From Alphaproteobacteria bacterium (GTDB taxonomy: Bacteria; Pseudomonadota; Alphaproteobacteria; UBA9219; RFNS01), in NCBI GenBank assembly GCA_016124955.1, contig WGMR01000007.1, positions 310,910 to 374,909 of the forward strand: DNA of 64,000 nt. Reading direction: 5' to 3'. The number at the start of each line of letters is the position of its first letter. Position 1 is the first letter of the stretch. A model generated the notes under the pieces. It searched no databases. It was not told the origin of the DNA and worked only from the letters and a program-made list of their open reading frames with translations. The position numbers and the translations under genes were made by a program. Shown here one piece after another: positions 32,186 through 41,230 of the stretch.

Positions 32186-32790
32186 TGCCATCCCGTTTTC
32201 TTATTCTTGCCGCCGCCTTGTGCGCAGGTTTGCTGTCCGCGCCGCTTGCGCGGGCCGAGGCGGCCAAGGCAGCCGCGATGCCGCCTGCGGTGGTCGCGAT
32301 TGTCGATGTACAGCGGATATTGCAGGAATCTTTGGCAGCCAAGGATGTTCAGCAACAGCTGGAAGCGCAGCGCGCCAAGTTCCAACAGCAAATCTCGGAA
32401 GAAGAAAAACGCCTCGCGACGGCGGAAAACACGCTGAAGCGCGACCGCGAAAAGCTGACGGACGATGCCTATGCCGTGCGCGAACAACAACTGCGCCGTC
32501 AGTTCCTTGAAGTGGAGCGCGATGTGCAAAGCCGCCGCCGTGCGCTCGATCAGGGTTTCAATGAATCCATGGGCGCCGTCCGCACCAGCCTGCTCTCCAT
32601 CGTGCCGAAACTGGCAGCCGAGCGCGGCGCCAACCTGGTTGTTCTGAAACAGCAGGCACTTTGGTTCGACGACCGGCTTGATATCACCGATGAGGTGTTA
32701 AACCGGCTGAATACGAAGCTTAAGACGGTCCCGGTGATGATTAAGCCGGTCGAATCCACATTCGACAAGGAAAAACCCAAGGATAATTAA
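32185..32790 (+). CDS. skp: OmpH/Skp-family periplasmic chaperone
   Basis: Holds outer-membrane proteins in the periplasm before BamA. 201 residues from ATG 32185, overlapping the bamA stop (TGATG). Signal peptide (LILAAALCAGLLSAPLARAEA), then VVAIVDVQRILQESLA and a long charged coiled coil (about residues 60-145). The frame is open upstream in bamA without relevance. In many genomes lpxD follows; here fabZ is next after a 108-base gap. Confidence 0.92.
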   Translation: MPSRFLILAAALCAGLLSAPLARAEAAKAAAMPPAVVAIVDVQRILQESLAAKDVQQQLEAQRAKFQQQISEEEKRLATAENTLKRDREKLTDDAYAVREQQLRRQFLEVERDVQSRRRALDQGFNESMGAVRTSLLSIVPKLAAERGANLVVLKQQALWFDDRLDITDEVLNRLNTKLKTVPVMIKPVESTFDKEKPKDN

Positions 32791-32898
32791 TGGGTTAGAC
32801 TGCAATCCGAGTATGTTGCAAGCGGCGGGCAATTATTGCACAAAATAAGGCCCGCTGCGCCGCCGTATGGCCTTTTACCGGGCAGGACCAAGAGCTTG

Positions 32899-33402
32899 AT
32901 GATGGACGGAAATACCGAAAAAAAGCACGCGGCCACGCGATCGGAAATCGATCTCGAAGGCATCAAGATGCGCATTCCGCACCGTGATCCTATGCTACTG
33001 CTCGACAGCGTAATCGATGTTATCCAAGGCACCAGCTGCACCGGCATCAAGCATCTGACCGCCCAGGAACCCTATTTCGCCGGACACTTTCCGCAACGGC
33101 CAATTATGCCCGGCGTGCTGATCATCGAAGCCATGGCGCAGACGGCGGCCACGCTGGTGGTTGATAGCCTGTATAACGGCCGGCAGCACAACGACCTTGT
33201 GTACTTCATGGCAATAGAAAAGGCGCATTTTCGCAAACCCGTTCTGCCCGGCGATACGCTTTTGCTAAAAGTGAAGAAAGACAGGCAACGCGGCAATGTC
33301 TGGCGCTTCCACGGCAAGGCTTATGTGGGCGAAGCGCTGTGCGCCGACGCCCTGTTCACGGCCATGCTGGCTCCTGAAGTGCACACCGTGAAGGGTGGCT
33401 AG
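32899..33402 (+). CDS. fabZ: 3-hydroxyacyl-ACP dehydratase FabZ
   Basis: Dehydrates beta-hydroxyacyl-ACP in fatty acid elongation. 167 residues from ATG 32899 (a second ATG follows directly). The catalytic His is in IPHRDPMLLLDSV and the catalytic Glu in PGVLIIEAMAQ, with YFAGHFPQRPIMPG between; all intact hot-dog-fold features. The frame is open to 32836 without conservation. It competes with LpxA for hydroxyacyl-ACP, and the two are adjacent. Confidence 0.95.
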   Translation: MMDGNTEKKHAATRSEIDLEGIKMRIPHRDPMLLLDSVIDVIQGTSCTGIKHLTAQEPYFAGHFPQRPIMPGVLIIEAMAQTAATLVVDSLYNGRQHNDLVYFMAIEKAHFRKPVLPGDTLLLKVKKDRQRGNVWRFHGKAYVGEALCADALFTAMLAPEVHTVKGG

Positions 33403-33406
33403 CGCC

Positions 33407-34204
33407 GTGCCCGAAATTCACGCTACAGCGATCATCGATCCCGCGGCCCGCATCGCCGAAAGCGCGGCCGTCGGCCCTTATTGCGTGGTCGGCCCGCATG
33501 TGGTGCTGGAAGAAAAGGTGCGGCTCGTTTCCCACGCGGTGGTCGAAGGCCGGACGGTTGTCGGCGCCGGTACGACCGTGTTTCCTTTCGCCTCGCTCGG
33601 CCACAAGCCGCAGGACCTGAAATTTCACGGCGAGCCTTCCGAACTGATCATCGGCAAGAACAACCAGATCCGTGAACATGTGACCATGAGCCCCGGCACC
33701 GAAGGCGGCGGCATGGTAACGCGCGTGGGTGATAACTGCCTGTTCATGATGGGCGCGCATGTGGCGCATGATTGCCTGCTCGGCAACTTCGTGATCATGG
33801 CCAACAACGCCACGCTGGCGGGCCATGTGACGGTGGGCGACCATGCGATCATCGGCGGGCTTTCGGCCGTGCATCAATTCGTGCGCATCGGCGCGCATGC
33901 TATGATCGGCGGCATGTCCGGCGTCGAAAACGATGTTATTCCCTTCGGCACCGTCAAGGGCGAACGCGCGCACCTTGCGGGGCTAAACGTGGTCGGGCTC
34001 GAGCGCCGCGGTTTCGACCGCGAACAGGTTCGCACGCTGCGCGCCGCCTACCGTATGCTGTTCGCGCCCGAAGGCACAATGGCCGAACGGCTGGAGGAGG
34101 TCGCGCGCACCTATGGCGACCAGCAGCTGGTGACCGATCTTGTGCAGTTCATTCGCATGAAATCGTCCCGCCCGCTCTGTCAGCCCGATGAAAAAGCGGC
34201 CTGA
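33407..34204 (+). CDS. lpxA: UDP-N-acetylglucosamine acyltransferase LpxA
   Basis: First step of lipid A synthesis. 265 residues from GTG 33407, which has AAGGGTGG 8 bases upstream; GTG 33395 is an alternative overlapping fabZ. The left-handed beta-helix hexapeptide repeats are evident (IHATAIIDPAARIAES and onwards), with the catalytic His in GAHVAHDCLLG and the C-terminal helical domain. FabZ, LpxA, LpxI and LpxB are contiguous, but no lpxD is present. Confidence 0.95.
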   Translation: MPEIHATAIIDPAARIAESAAVGPYCVVGPHVVLEEKVRLVSHAVVEGRTVVGAGTTVFPFASLGHKPQDLKFHGEPSELIIGKNNQIREHVTMSPGTEGGGMVTRVGDNCLFMMGAHVAHDCLLGNFVIMANNATLAGHVTVGDHAIIGGLSAVHQFVRIGAHAMIGGMSGVENDVIPFGTVKGERAHLAGLNVVGLERRGFDREQVRTLRAAYRMLFAPEGTMAERLEEVARTYGDQQLVTDLVQFIRMKSSRPLCQPDEKAA

Positions 34205-34205
34205 C

Positions 34206-35072
34206 ATGGCCGATCCCGCCCGTGCCGCCCCGGCAGTGCCGGCGAAGCTCGGCATCATCGCCGGCGGCGGCGATGCGCCGCAACGGCTGGCCGAGGCGCT
34301 TGAACGCACGGGCCGCGCATTTTTCCTGATTTGCCTTGAAGGCCAAGCCGATCCCGCGCTGGCTGAAGGCCGTGCGCATGCCTGGCTTTCGCTCGGCGCC
34401 GCCGCGAAGGCACGCGATGCGCTGCGGGAACAGGGTGTGGGCGAGGTGATCATGCTTGGCCGTGTGCGCCGCCCTTCGCTGGCCGAACTGAAGCCGGATT
34501 GGCTGGCGTTGCAGAAGCTGCCGCAGATCGGGCTTGGCCTGATGGGGGATGACGGACTTTTGCAGGCGATCAGCAAGATTTTCGCGGCCGAAGGGTTCCG
34601 CGTCGTCGGCGTGCACGAAATTTTCAGCGATTTCCTCGCGCCAGCCGGCGTCTATACGAAATTGCAGCCGGACGATCAGGCGCAGCGCGATATTCGCCGC
34701 GGCATTGACGTTGCCCGCAAACTGGGCGAGGCGGATGCCGGGCAATCCGTGGTCGTGCAGCAAGGCATCGTGCTCGGTCTGGAAGCGGTTGAGGGCACCG
34801 ATGCGTTGTTGCAGCGCGCGGGCATATATAAACGCGAAGGCGAAGGCGGCGTGCTTGTGAAATGCTGCAAGCCCAAACAGGACAGGCGTTTCGATCTGCC
34901 CACGGTGGGGACGCAAACGGTGCAGGCCGCGGCGGCTGCGGGCCTGCGCGGCATTGCCATCGAAGCGGGCCGCACGCTGATATTTGACCGCGAAGCCATG
35001 GCTGCTGCTGCGGACGCTGCCGGCCTGTTTGTGTTCGCGTTCGATGCCGGCGGCTCGCCGCGGGGCGAATAA
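34206..35072 (+). CDS. lpxI: UDP-2,3-diacylglucosamine pyrophosphatase LpxI
   Basis: Hydrolyses UDP-2,3-diacylglucosamine to lipid X; replaces LpxH in alphaproteobacteria. 288 residues from ATG 34206, two bases after the lpxA stop; ATG 34188 in the same frame is possible. Family (DUF1009) motifs: LGIIAGGGDAPQRLAE at the start, MLGRVRRPSL, GDDGLLQAI, VGVHEIFSDFLAP, and VQQGIVLGLEAVEGTDALL. The neighbours lpxA and lpxB confirm the pathway. Confidence 0.93.
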   Translation: MADPARAAPAVPAKLGIIAGGGDAPQRLAEALERTGRAFFLICLEGQADPALAEGRAHAWLSLGAAAKARDALREQGVGEVIMLGRVRRPSLAELKPDWLALQKLPQIGLGLMGDDGLLQAISKIFAAEGFRVVGVHEIFSDFLAPAGVYTKLQPDDQAQRDIRRGIDVARKLGEADAGQSVVVQQGIVLGLEAVEGTDALLQRAGIYKREGEGGVLVKCCKPKQDRRFDLPTVGTQTVQAAAAAGLRGIAIEAGRTLIFDREAMAAAADAAGLFVFAFDAGGSPRGE

Positions 35073-37391
35073 ATGACCGCGCCGGTCTTTTTCATGGTGG
35101 CGGGCGAACCTTCGGGCGATCTGCTCGGCGCGCGGCTGATCGCGGCGTTGAAGGAGCAGACGGGCGGCGCGGCGCGCTTTACCGGCGTCGGCGGCGAACG
35201 CATGGTGGCCGAAGGGCTGGAGACAATCTTTCCGCAATCCGAGCTGGCGCATGTCGGCCTCGTTGAAGTTTTGCGTCATATCCCTAAGCTTTTGCGTCGT
35301 ATCCGCCAGACGGCCGATGCTGTGATCAAGGCGCAGCCTGCCGCGTTGATCACGATCGATGCGCCGGATTTCAGTTTCCGTGTCGCCAAAAGGGTCAAGG
35401 CGCGCCAGCAAGGGCATGGATTTCCATTGATCCACTATGTCGCGCCCACGGTCTGGGCATGGCGGCCCGGGCGTGCGCGCAAGATCGCCGGTTTCCTCGA
35501 TCATTTGTTGGCTGTTTTGCCGTTCGAGCCGCCCTATTTCCGGCACGAAGGGCTTGGCTGCACGTTTGTCGGCCATTCCATAGTCGAAGGCGGCATGGAA
35601 AAAGGCGATGCTGCGCGCTTCCGTGCCACACATGCCGTTTCCCCCGGCCGCACGATCCTTGTGGTGCTGCCGGGCAGCCGCAGAAGTGAAATTACCCGCA
35701 TGGGCCCCGTATTCGCCGAAACGCTAAGCGTATTGCAAAAACGCCACCCGGACCTTTTGTGCGTGGTGCCGACGCTCGAACAGGTTGCCGGGCAGGTGCG
35801 GCGGGCTGTTGAAGATTGGCCGGTCGAGACCATTGTGGTGCAAGGCGACGAAGCGAAATACGATGCGTTTAAGGCCGCAACGGCGGCGCTGGCCTGTTCC
35901 GGCACGGTCGCGCTCGAACTCGCGCTGGCGAAGTTGCCGGCCGCGATCACCTATCGCATCAACCCGCTAACCGCCTTTTTTATACGTCGTGTGATCAAGG
36001 TGCGGTTCGCCAACCTTGTGAACATCATGCATGGGCATGAGGCGGTGCCGGAATTTATCCAGGAAAAATGCAAGCCTGAGAAAATAGCCGCCGCGCTCGA
36101 TACGCTTTTGGCCGAACAAGCGGCACGGCAGGAACAAATCGCCGAACTTGACGCTGTGGCTGCATGGCTGGGGCAGGGCGAGAACCCGCCTTCCGCCAGA
36201 GCCGCGCGCGCGGTGCTTGATGTCGTTGCCCGGCACGGCGTTCCGCCGCTGGCCGTCATGCAGGTGATCCCCAGCCTGGCGACGGGCGGAGCCGAGCAGG
36301 CCTGCGTCGATATCAATGCCGCGCTGGTGGCCGAAGGCGCGCGCAGCATTGTCGTGTCTTCGGGCGGCAAGCTGGTGGGCGCGATCGAACAGGCAGGCGG
36401 CGTTCATATCACGTTGCCTGTTGACAGCAAAAATCCCCTCCGCATACTTGCCAACGCTTTTGCGCTGGCGCGTTTTGCGCGGCGGCATGATGTGGGCATC
36501 ATTCATGCCCGCAGCCGCGCCCCGGCCTGGAGCGCGAAGATGGCGGCGCGTCTGGCGGGGCGGCGTTTCATTACGACCTTCCACGCCGCATACAAATTCA
36601 GCACGCCGATCAAGCGTTTCTACAACAAGGTGATGGCTGAAGGCGAAGCCGTGATCGCGATTTCGCACATGATCGCGCGGCATATCCGCTCGCATTACAT
36701 GGCGGCGCACGGCCGCATCGTCACCATTACGCGCGGGATCGATCTCGATATATTCGACCCGATGCATATAAGCGCCACAAGGGTGCAAGCCATGCGCGGC
36801 GGCTGGGGTGTTGCGGATGACAAGAAAATCATCCTGATGCCCGCGCGCATAAGCCGGATCAAGGGGCATGCGGTCTTGATCGAAGCGATGGAAATATTGA
36901 AGGGCGAAGGCAAACACAGCGATGCCGTCGCCGTGATGGTGGGGGACGATCAGGGCCGCAGGGATTACCGCGACGAGCTGGAAAACATCATTGCCCGCAA
37001 GGAGTTAGGCAAACAGGCCGTTTTGGCCGGGCACTGCGACGATATCGCGGCCGCCTATGCCGCCGCCGAGCTTGTTGTCATGCCCTCGATCGTGCCTGAA
37101 GGGTTCGGGCGGGTGCCGGTGGAGGCGCAGGCCATGGGCAAGCCCGTTATTGCAACCGATCTTGGCGCCGTGCAGGAAACCGTGGTGGCGGGCGAAACCG
37201 GCTGGCTGTTTCCCCCGCACGATGCGCGGGCACTGGCGCTGGCTATCGATCATGTACTATCATTGCCCCGCGAAACCAAGGAACAGACGGCGGCGCGCGC
37301 TATCGCCCACGTCAGGGCCCACTATGACAAGAAGAAGATGTGCGCGGCGACGCTGGATGTTTACAGGAAACTGGCGGTGAATGGATCATGA
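35073..37391 (+). CDS. lpxB: LpxB fused to a family 4 glycosyltransferase
   Basis: 772 residues, about twice a normal LpxB. Residues about 1-385 are lipid-A-disaccharide synthase: VAGEPSGDLLGARL, YVAPTVWAWRPGRARK, VLPGSRRSEI, and the C-terminal VNIMHGHEAVPEFIQ. Directly after a short linker (SARAARAVLDVVARHG) comes a complete GT4-type enzyme: VMQVIPSLATGGAEQACVD at about 395, FHAAYKFSTPIKRFYN, LMPARISRIKGHAVLIEA, and the donor-site PEGFGRVPVEAQAMGKP near 690. No frameshift or stop separates them. The second half resembles sugar transferases of LPS core or capsule; its product is unknown. The stop overlaps the next gene (ATGA). Confidence 0.9.
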   Translation: MTAPVFFMVAGEPSGDLLGARLIAALKEQTGGAARFTGVGGERMVAEGLETIFPQSELAHVGLVEVLRHIPKLLRRIRQTADAVIKAQPAALITIDAPDFSFRVAKRVKARQQGHGFPLIHYVAPTVWAWRPGRARKIAGFLDHLLAVLPFEPPYFRHEGLGCTFVGHSIVEGGMEKGDAARFRATHAVSPGRTILVVLPGSRRSEITRMGPVFAETLSVLQKRHPDLLCVVPTLEQVAGQVRRAVEDWPVETIVVQGDEAKYDAFKAATAALACSGTVALELALAKLPAAITYRINPLTAFFIRRVIKVRFANLVNIMHGHEAVPEFIQEKCKPEKIAAALDTLLAEQAARQEQIAELDAVAAWLGQGENPPSARAARAVLDVVARHGVPPLAVMQVIPSLATGGAEQACVDINAALVAEGARSIVVSSGGKLVGAIEQAGGVHITLPVDSKNPLRILANAFALARFARRHDVGIIHARSRAPAWSAKMAARLAGRRFITTFHAAYKFSTPIKRFYNKVMAEGEAVIAISHMIARHIRSHYMAAHGRIVTITRGIDLDIFDPMHISATRVQAMRGGWGVADDKKIILMPARISRIKGHAVLIEAMEILKGEGKHSDAVAVMVGDDQGRRDYRDELENIIARKELGKQAVLAGHCDDIAAAYAAAELVVMPSIVPEGFGRVPVEAQAMGKPVIATDLGAVQETVVAGETGWLFPPHDARALALAIDHVLSLPRETKEQTAARAIAHVRAHYDKKKMCAATLDVYRKLAVNGS

Positions 37392-38332
37392 ACGAAGCCA
37401 ACCTCGCGCGCCACCGGCGCATTCTGGTTATCAAGCTGGGCGCGCTCGGCGATATGGTTTTGTGCATGCGCGCCTTTCAGGCGATCCAGCGCGCGCACCC
37501 GAAAGCCAATATAGGGCTGCTCACATCCCCGCCCTTCGCCACGCTTGCGCGGCGCTGCGGTTATTTCGATGCCGTGCTCGAAGACCCGCGCGCGCCAAAA
37601 TGGGATATCGGCGCATGGCTCGATCTGCGCCGTCATGTAAGCGATTTCAAGCCCTCCCGGGTCTATGACCTGCAAGGCAAAACGCGGCAGAGCATCCTTT
37701 ATTACCTGCTCGGCGGGCCTTTGGGGAAAATCGAATGGTCGGGCGCCGCGCCCGCTTGCCCGCTTGCGCGTCCGTGGCCGCCTGCGCCCGGCATCCATTA
37801 CACGGATTTCGTCGATGGGCAGCTCAAGCTGGCGGGGATCACGGATATCGGCGAACCGGATCTCGCTTGGCTTGATGCGCCGGTTGATCAATTCAAGCTG
37901 CCCAAGAAATTCGCACTGCTTTTGCCCGGTTCCTCGCTCGATCACCCCTATAAGCGCTGGCCCGCAGCGAACTTCGCCGCGCTTGCCAAGAAGCTTGAAG
38001 AAAGGGGCATGCAAGTTGTGATGGCCGGTGCGCGCGGCGATGAAACGCAGCTCGCGATGATCGAACATCTGGCGCCCGGTACGGTTAATTTGATCAACAA
38101 GACGGATTTGATGCAGCTTGCAAGCATCGCGCGCAAGGCTGCGCTGGCTGTCGGCAACGATACGGGGCCAACCCATGTGGCCGCTGCTGCGGGCGCGCCC
38201 ACGCTGGCGCTGTTCAGTGAAAAGGTTGATCCTGCGTGGTCGGCGCCGCGCGGTAAAACGGTAAAATGGCTGCAAGGCAACCCGATCGATACGATTACGG
38301 TCGATCAGGCGCTGGCGGCGCTTCCCGCCTGA
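37388..38332 (+). CDS. Family 9 (heptosyltransferase-type) glycosyltransferase
   Basis: 314 residues from ATG 37388, coupled by overlap to the lpxB fusion. GT9 features: RILVIKLGALGDMVLCMRAF, YDLQGKTRQSILYYL, LLPGSSLDHPYKRWP, and VGNDTGPTHVAAAAGAPT. Such enzymes add ADP-activated heptose or related sugars to the LPS core; the position just after lpxB fits core assembly. Whether the sugar is heptose cannot be told from the sequence. Confidence 0.88.
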   Translation: MNEANLARHRRILVIKLGALGDMVLCMRAFQAIQRAHPKANIGLLTSPPFATLARRCGYFDAVLEDPRAPKWDIGAWLDLRRHVSDFKPSRVYDLQGKTRQSILYYLLGGPLGKIEWSGAAPACPLARPWPPAPGIHYTDFVDGQLKLAGITDIGEPDLAWLDAPVDQFKLPKKFALLLPGSSLDHPYKRWPAANFAALAKKLEERGMQVVMAGARGDETQLAMIEHLAPGTVNLINKTDLMQLASIARKAALAVGNDTGPTHVAAAAGAPTLALFSEKVDPAWSAPRGKTVKWLQGNPIDTITVDQALAALPA

Positions 38333-38339
38333 TTTTTGC

Positions 38340-39647
38340 TTATTTCCGCTTGTTCAACGGCACATAGGGCCGCTGCGGGTAGCCGGTGTAGAGCTGGCGC
38401 GGGCGGCCGATCTTGGCCTGTTTGTCGGCCGATTGCTCCATCCAGTGCGCGACCCAGCCTGCAGTGCGGGCCAGCGCGAACAGCACGGTAAAGATGCTGG
38501 TCGGGAAGCCCATGGCGCGCAGGATTATGCCGGAATAGAAATCGACGTTCGGGTAAAGCTTTTTCTCGACGAAGTAATCATCCTGCAGCGCGACGCGCTC
38601 CAGCTCCTTCGCGACCTTCAGCAGCGGGTCATTCACGCCCAATTCGGCCAGAACCTCGTCGCAGGTCTGTTTCATGATCTTGGCGCGCGGGTCGAAATTC
38701 TTGTACACGCGGTGCCCGAAGCCCATAAGGCGGAACGGGTCGCTTTTATCCTTGGCGCGCTTGATCACTTCGGGGATCTTATCGACGCTGCCGATCTCGT
38801 CCAGCATGCTCAAAACCGCTTCGTTGGCGCCACCATGCGCCGGACCCCAAAGCGAGGCGATGCCGGCCGCGATACAGGCGAACGGGTTGGCTTGCGACGA
38901 GCTGGCGAGGCGGACGGTGGAGGTGGAAGCGTTCTGTTCGTGGTCGGCGTGCAAAATAAAGATGCGGTCCATCGCGCGCGCCAGCACGGGGTTGATCTTG
39001 TACGGCTCGGCGGGGAGGGAGAAGGTCATATAGAGAAAGTTTTCCGCGTATGACAGGTTGTTTTGCGGATACACGAAAGGCTGTCCCACCGCGTATTTAT
39101 AGGCCATGGCGGCGATGGTCGGCATCTTCGCGATCAAGCGGTGGCAGGCGATGTTGCGCTGCTCTTCGTCGTGAATATCGGTCGAATCGTGGTAAAACGA
39201 GGAAAGCGCGCCCACGACGCCGCACATGACCGCCATCGGATGCGCATCGCGGCGGAAGCCGTTATAGAAATTGATCAGCTGTTCATGCACCATGGTGTGA
39301 TAGGTGATGTGCTTGATCCAATCTTTTTTTCCTTCTTCGTCCGGCAGCTCGCCATGCATCAGCAAATAGGCGACCTCGAGAAAATCGCTTTTCTCCGCCA
39401 GCTGGTCGATCGGGTAGCCGCGATGCAGGAGCACGCCGTTTTCGCCGTCGATAAAGGTGATTTTGGATTCGCAGCTCGCGGTCGATGTAAAGCCGGGATC
39501 GAAGGTAAGGTAGCCAGTTTCGCCCAACAGCTTGCGCGTATCGATCGCCTGCGGCCCGACCGAGCCGCTCAGTAGATCAAATTTCCAGGATTTGCCGCTG
39601 TTGTCGTGCGTAACGGTTACGGTTTCCGCTTTTTTATCGTCGGCCAT
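38340..39647 (-). CDS. gltA: Citrate synthase
   Basis: First enzyme of the TCA cycle (oxaloacetate plus acetyl-CoA). 435 residues, the hexameric type II form usual in proteobacteria. Active-site stretches: [31 protein letters not shown], and [21 protein letters not shown] precedes ATG 39647 by 8 bases. It converges with the glycosyltransferase at its 3' end (gap of 7 bases). Confidence 0.98.
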   Translation of the reverse strand: MADDKKAETVTVTHDNSGKSWKFDLLSGSVGPQAIDTRKLLGETGYLTFDPGFTSTASCESKITFIDGENGVLLHRGYPIDQLAEKSDFLEVAYLLMHGELPDEEGKKDWIKHITYHTMVHEQLINFYNGFRRDAHPMAVMCGVVGALSSFYHDSTDIHDEEQRNIACHRLIAKMPTIAAMAYKYAVGQPFVYPQNNLSYAENFLYMTFSLPAEPYKINPVLARAMDRIFILHADHEQNASTSTVRLASSSQANPFACIAAGIASLWGPAHGGANEAVLSMLDEIGSVDKIPEVIKRAKDKSDPFRLMGFGHRVYKNFDPRAKIMKQTCDEVLAELGVNDPLLKVAKELERVALQDDYFVEKKLYPNVDFYSGIILRAMGFPTSIFTVLFALARTAGWVAHWMEQSADKQAKIGRPRQLYTGYPQRPYVPLNKRK

Positions 39648-39718
39648 GGCGTTGATCCTTGCGTGAAAAGGGCAGAAATGTTTTTCAGGTGGTTACCGTC
39701 AAACTGCGCCGCGCAAGG

Positions 39719-39733
39719 TTAAGAACGGGTTAA
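39719..39733. promoter_or_regulatory. TTAA-N7-TTAA motif (possible CtrA site) upstream of gltA
   Basis: TTAA (39719-39722), seven bases, TTAA (39730-39733), about 70-86 bases before the gltA start. This is the full consensus of the alphaproteobacterial cell-cycle regulator CtrA. It overlaps the arm of the gltX downstream hairpin, so chance is possible. Confidence 0.35.
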
Positions 39734-39757
39734 GGCGGTATTTACGCCGTTAACCCG
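39726..39757 (-). terminator. Hairpin downstream of gltX
   Basis: Perfect 8-bp outer arms CGGGTTAA (39726-39733) / TTAACCCG (39750-39757) with an inner GGCG/CGCC pairing. It lies 17 bases after the gltX stop on the minus strand. There is no good T tract (TTCTTAACC follows), so it may be a weak or Rho-assisted terminator. Confidence 0.5.
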
Positions 39758-39773
39758 CGGTCTGCGATGCGTT

Positions 39774-41177
39774 TCAGGCGGCCGCGGCGTCGCTGATCCG
39801 GGCCAGCGTTTCTTCGCGGCCCAATATCTCGGCCACGCCGAAAATCGGCGGCGAGGTGCCGGTGCCGGTCAGGGCGGCGCGCAGGGGTTGCGCGATGGCC
39901 CCGAGCTTGACCGCGTTTTTCTCGGCATAGACGCGGAACAGCTCTTCCACCGCCGCGGCGGTAAAATCGGGCAGCGCGCCCATCTCGGTCGCCAGCGCCG
40001 CAAGGTGCTTCTTGCCTTCTTCGTTCAGATGTTTCTTCGCCTTGTCGTCGAAGGCAAGCGGGCGCGTGCTGAAGTAGCAAAGCGCCGCTTCGGCAAGATC
40101 GATCAGGGTCTTGGCGCGTGGTTTCAGATCGGGCATCGCGCGCGCCAGCGTCGCCAGTTCGTTTGCATCCGGCATGCGACCGATTTTCTTCTCGATGAAG
40201 GGCGCGGTCGTTTGCGCGAGCGCTTCGTCCGGCATCAGGCGCAAATAATGCGCGTTGAGCGAATCCAGCTTCACGAAATCGAAGCGGGCGGGGGATTTGC
40301 CGATATGCTCGAGATCGAACCAGGTCTTTGCCTGTTCGTCGGTGATGATCTCGTCGTCGCCATGGCTCCAGCACAGGCGCAGCAGATAGTTGCGCATCGC
40401 TTCGGGCAGATAGCCGCGGTCGCGATAATCGCTGACGGCCGGCGCGCCGTGGCGCTTGGAGAATTTCTGCCCGTCGGGGCCAAGGATCATGGGGACATGC
40501 GCGTATTCCGGCACCGGCCAGCCCATGGCCTTGATGATCTGCACCTGGCGGAAGGTGTTGGTCATATGGTCGTCGCCGCGGATGACATGGGTGATGCCCA
40601 TGTCATAGTCATCGACCACCACCGAAAGCATGTAGGTGGGCGAACCGTCGGAGCGCAGCAGGATCATATCGTCGAGCTGGCTGTTCTGCACCGTGATGGT
40701 GCCGAGCACGTGGTCGGTGACCGTGGTTTCGCCTTCCAGCGGCATCTTGATCCGCACAACCGGTTTCGCGTCCGCCGGGGCTTCCTTCGGGTCGCGGTCG
40801 CGCCAGCGACCGTCATAGCGCACGGTCTGGCCCTTGGTTTTTTGTTCGGCGCGCATCGCCTCAAGCTCCTGCGGCGTGCAATAGCAGTAATAGGCCTTGC
40901 CCTGTTCCAGAAGTTCGCGCGCCACAGCCGCGTGACGGGCCAGATTGTTGGTCTGGATCACGGGTTCGCCGTCCCAGCTTAGCCCAAGCCAGTTCATGCC
41001 TTCATAAATGGCCTTCACAGCTTCCGGGGTCGAACGCTCGCGGTCGGTATCCTCCACCCGCAGCAGGAATTTGCCGCCATGCCGCCGTGCGAACAGCCAG
41101 TTGAAAAGCGCCGTGCGGGCGCTGCCGATATGCAGCATGCCGGTGGGCGAGGGCGGAAAACGGACGACGACTGCCAT
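39774..41177 (-). CDS. gltX: Glutamyl-tRNA synthetase
   Basis: Class I aminoacyl-tRNA synthetase, 467 residues. The HIGH-type motif is in PSPTGMLHIGSARTALFNW, and the KMSKS-type motif is KFSKRHGA. The C-terminal anticodon-binding domain is helical. Alphaproteobacteria often carry two gltX copies, one of which charges tRNA-Gln for amidation; this single gene does not tell which it is. It is divergent from comEC, with 53 bases between the start codons. Confidence 0.97.
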   Translation of the reverse strand: MAVVVRFPPSPTGMLHIGSARTALFNWLFARRHGGKFLLRVEDTDRERSTPEAVKAIYEGMNWLGLSWDGEPVIQTNNLARHAAVARELLEQGKAYYCYCTPQELEAMRAEQKTKGQTVRYDGRWRDRDPKEAPADAKPVVRIKMPLEGETTVTDHVLGTITVQNSQLDDMILLRSDGSPTYMLSVVVDDYDMGITHVIRGDDHMTNTFRQVQIIKAMGWPVPEYAHVPMILGPDGQKFSKRHGAPAVSDYRDRGYLPEAMRNYLLRLCWSHGDDEIITDEQAKTWFDLEHIGKSPARFDFVKLDSLNAHYLRLMPDEALAQTTAPFIEKKIGRMPDANELATLARAMPDLKPRAKTLIDLAEAALCYFSTRPLAFDDKAKKHLNEEGKKHLAALATEMGALPDFTAAAVEELFRVYAEKNAVKLGAIAQPLRAALTGTGTSPPIFGVAEILGREETLARISDAAAA

Positions 41178-41230
41178 GGGAAAACCTGCTAGAAATGAAA
41201 CCCCTTCTGCCCTGATATCTAGCTGTTTTC

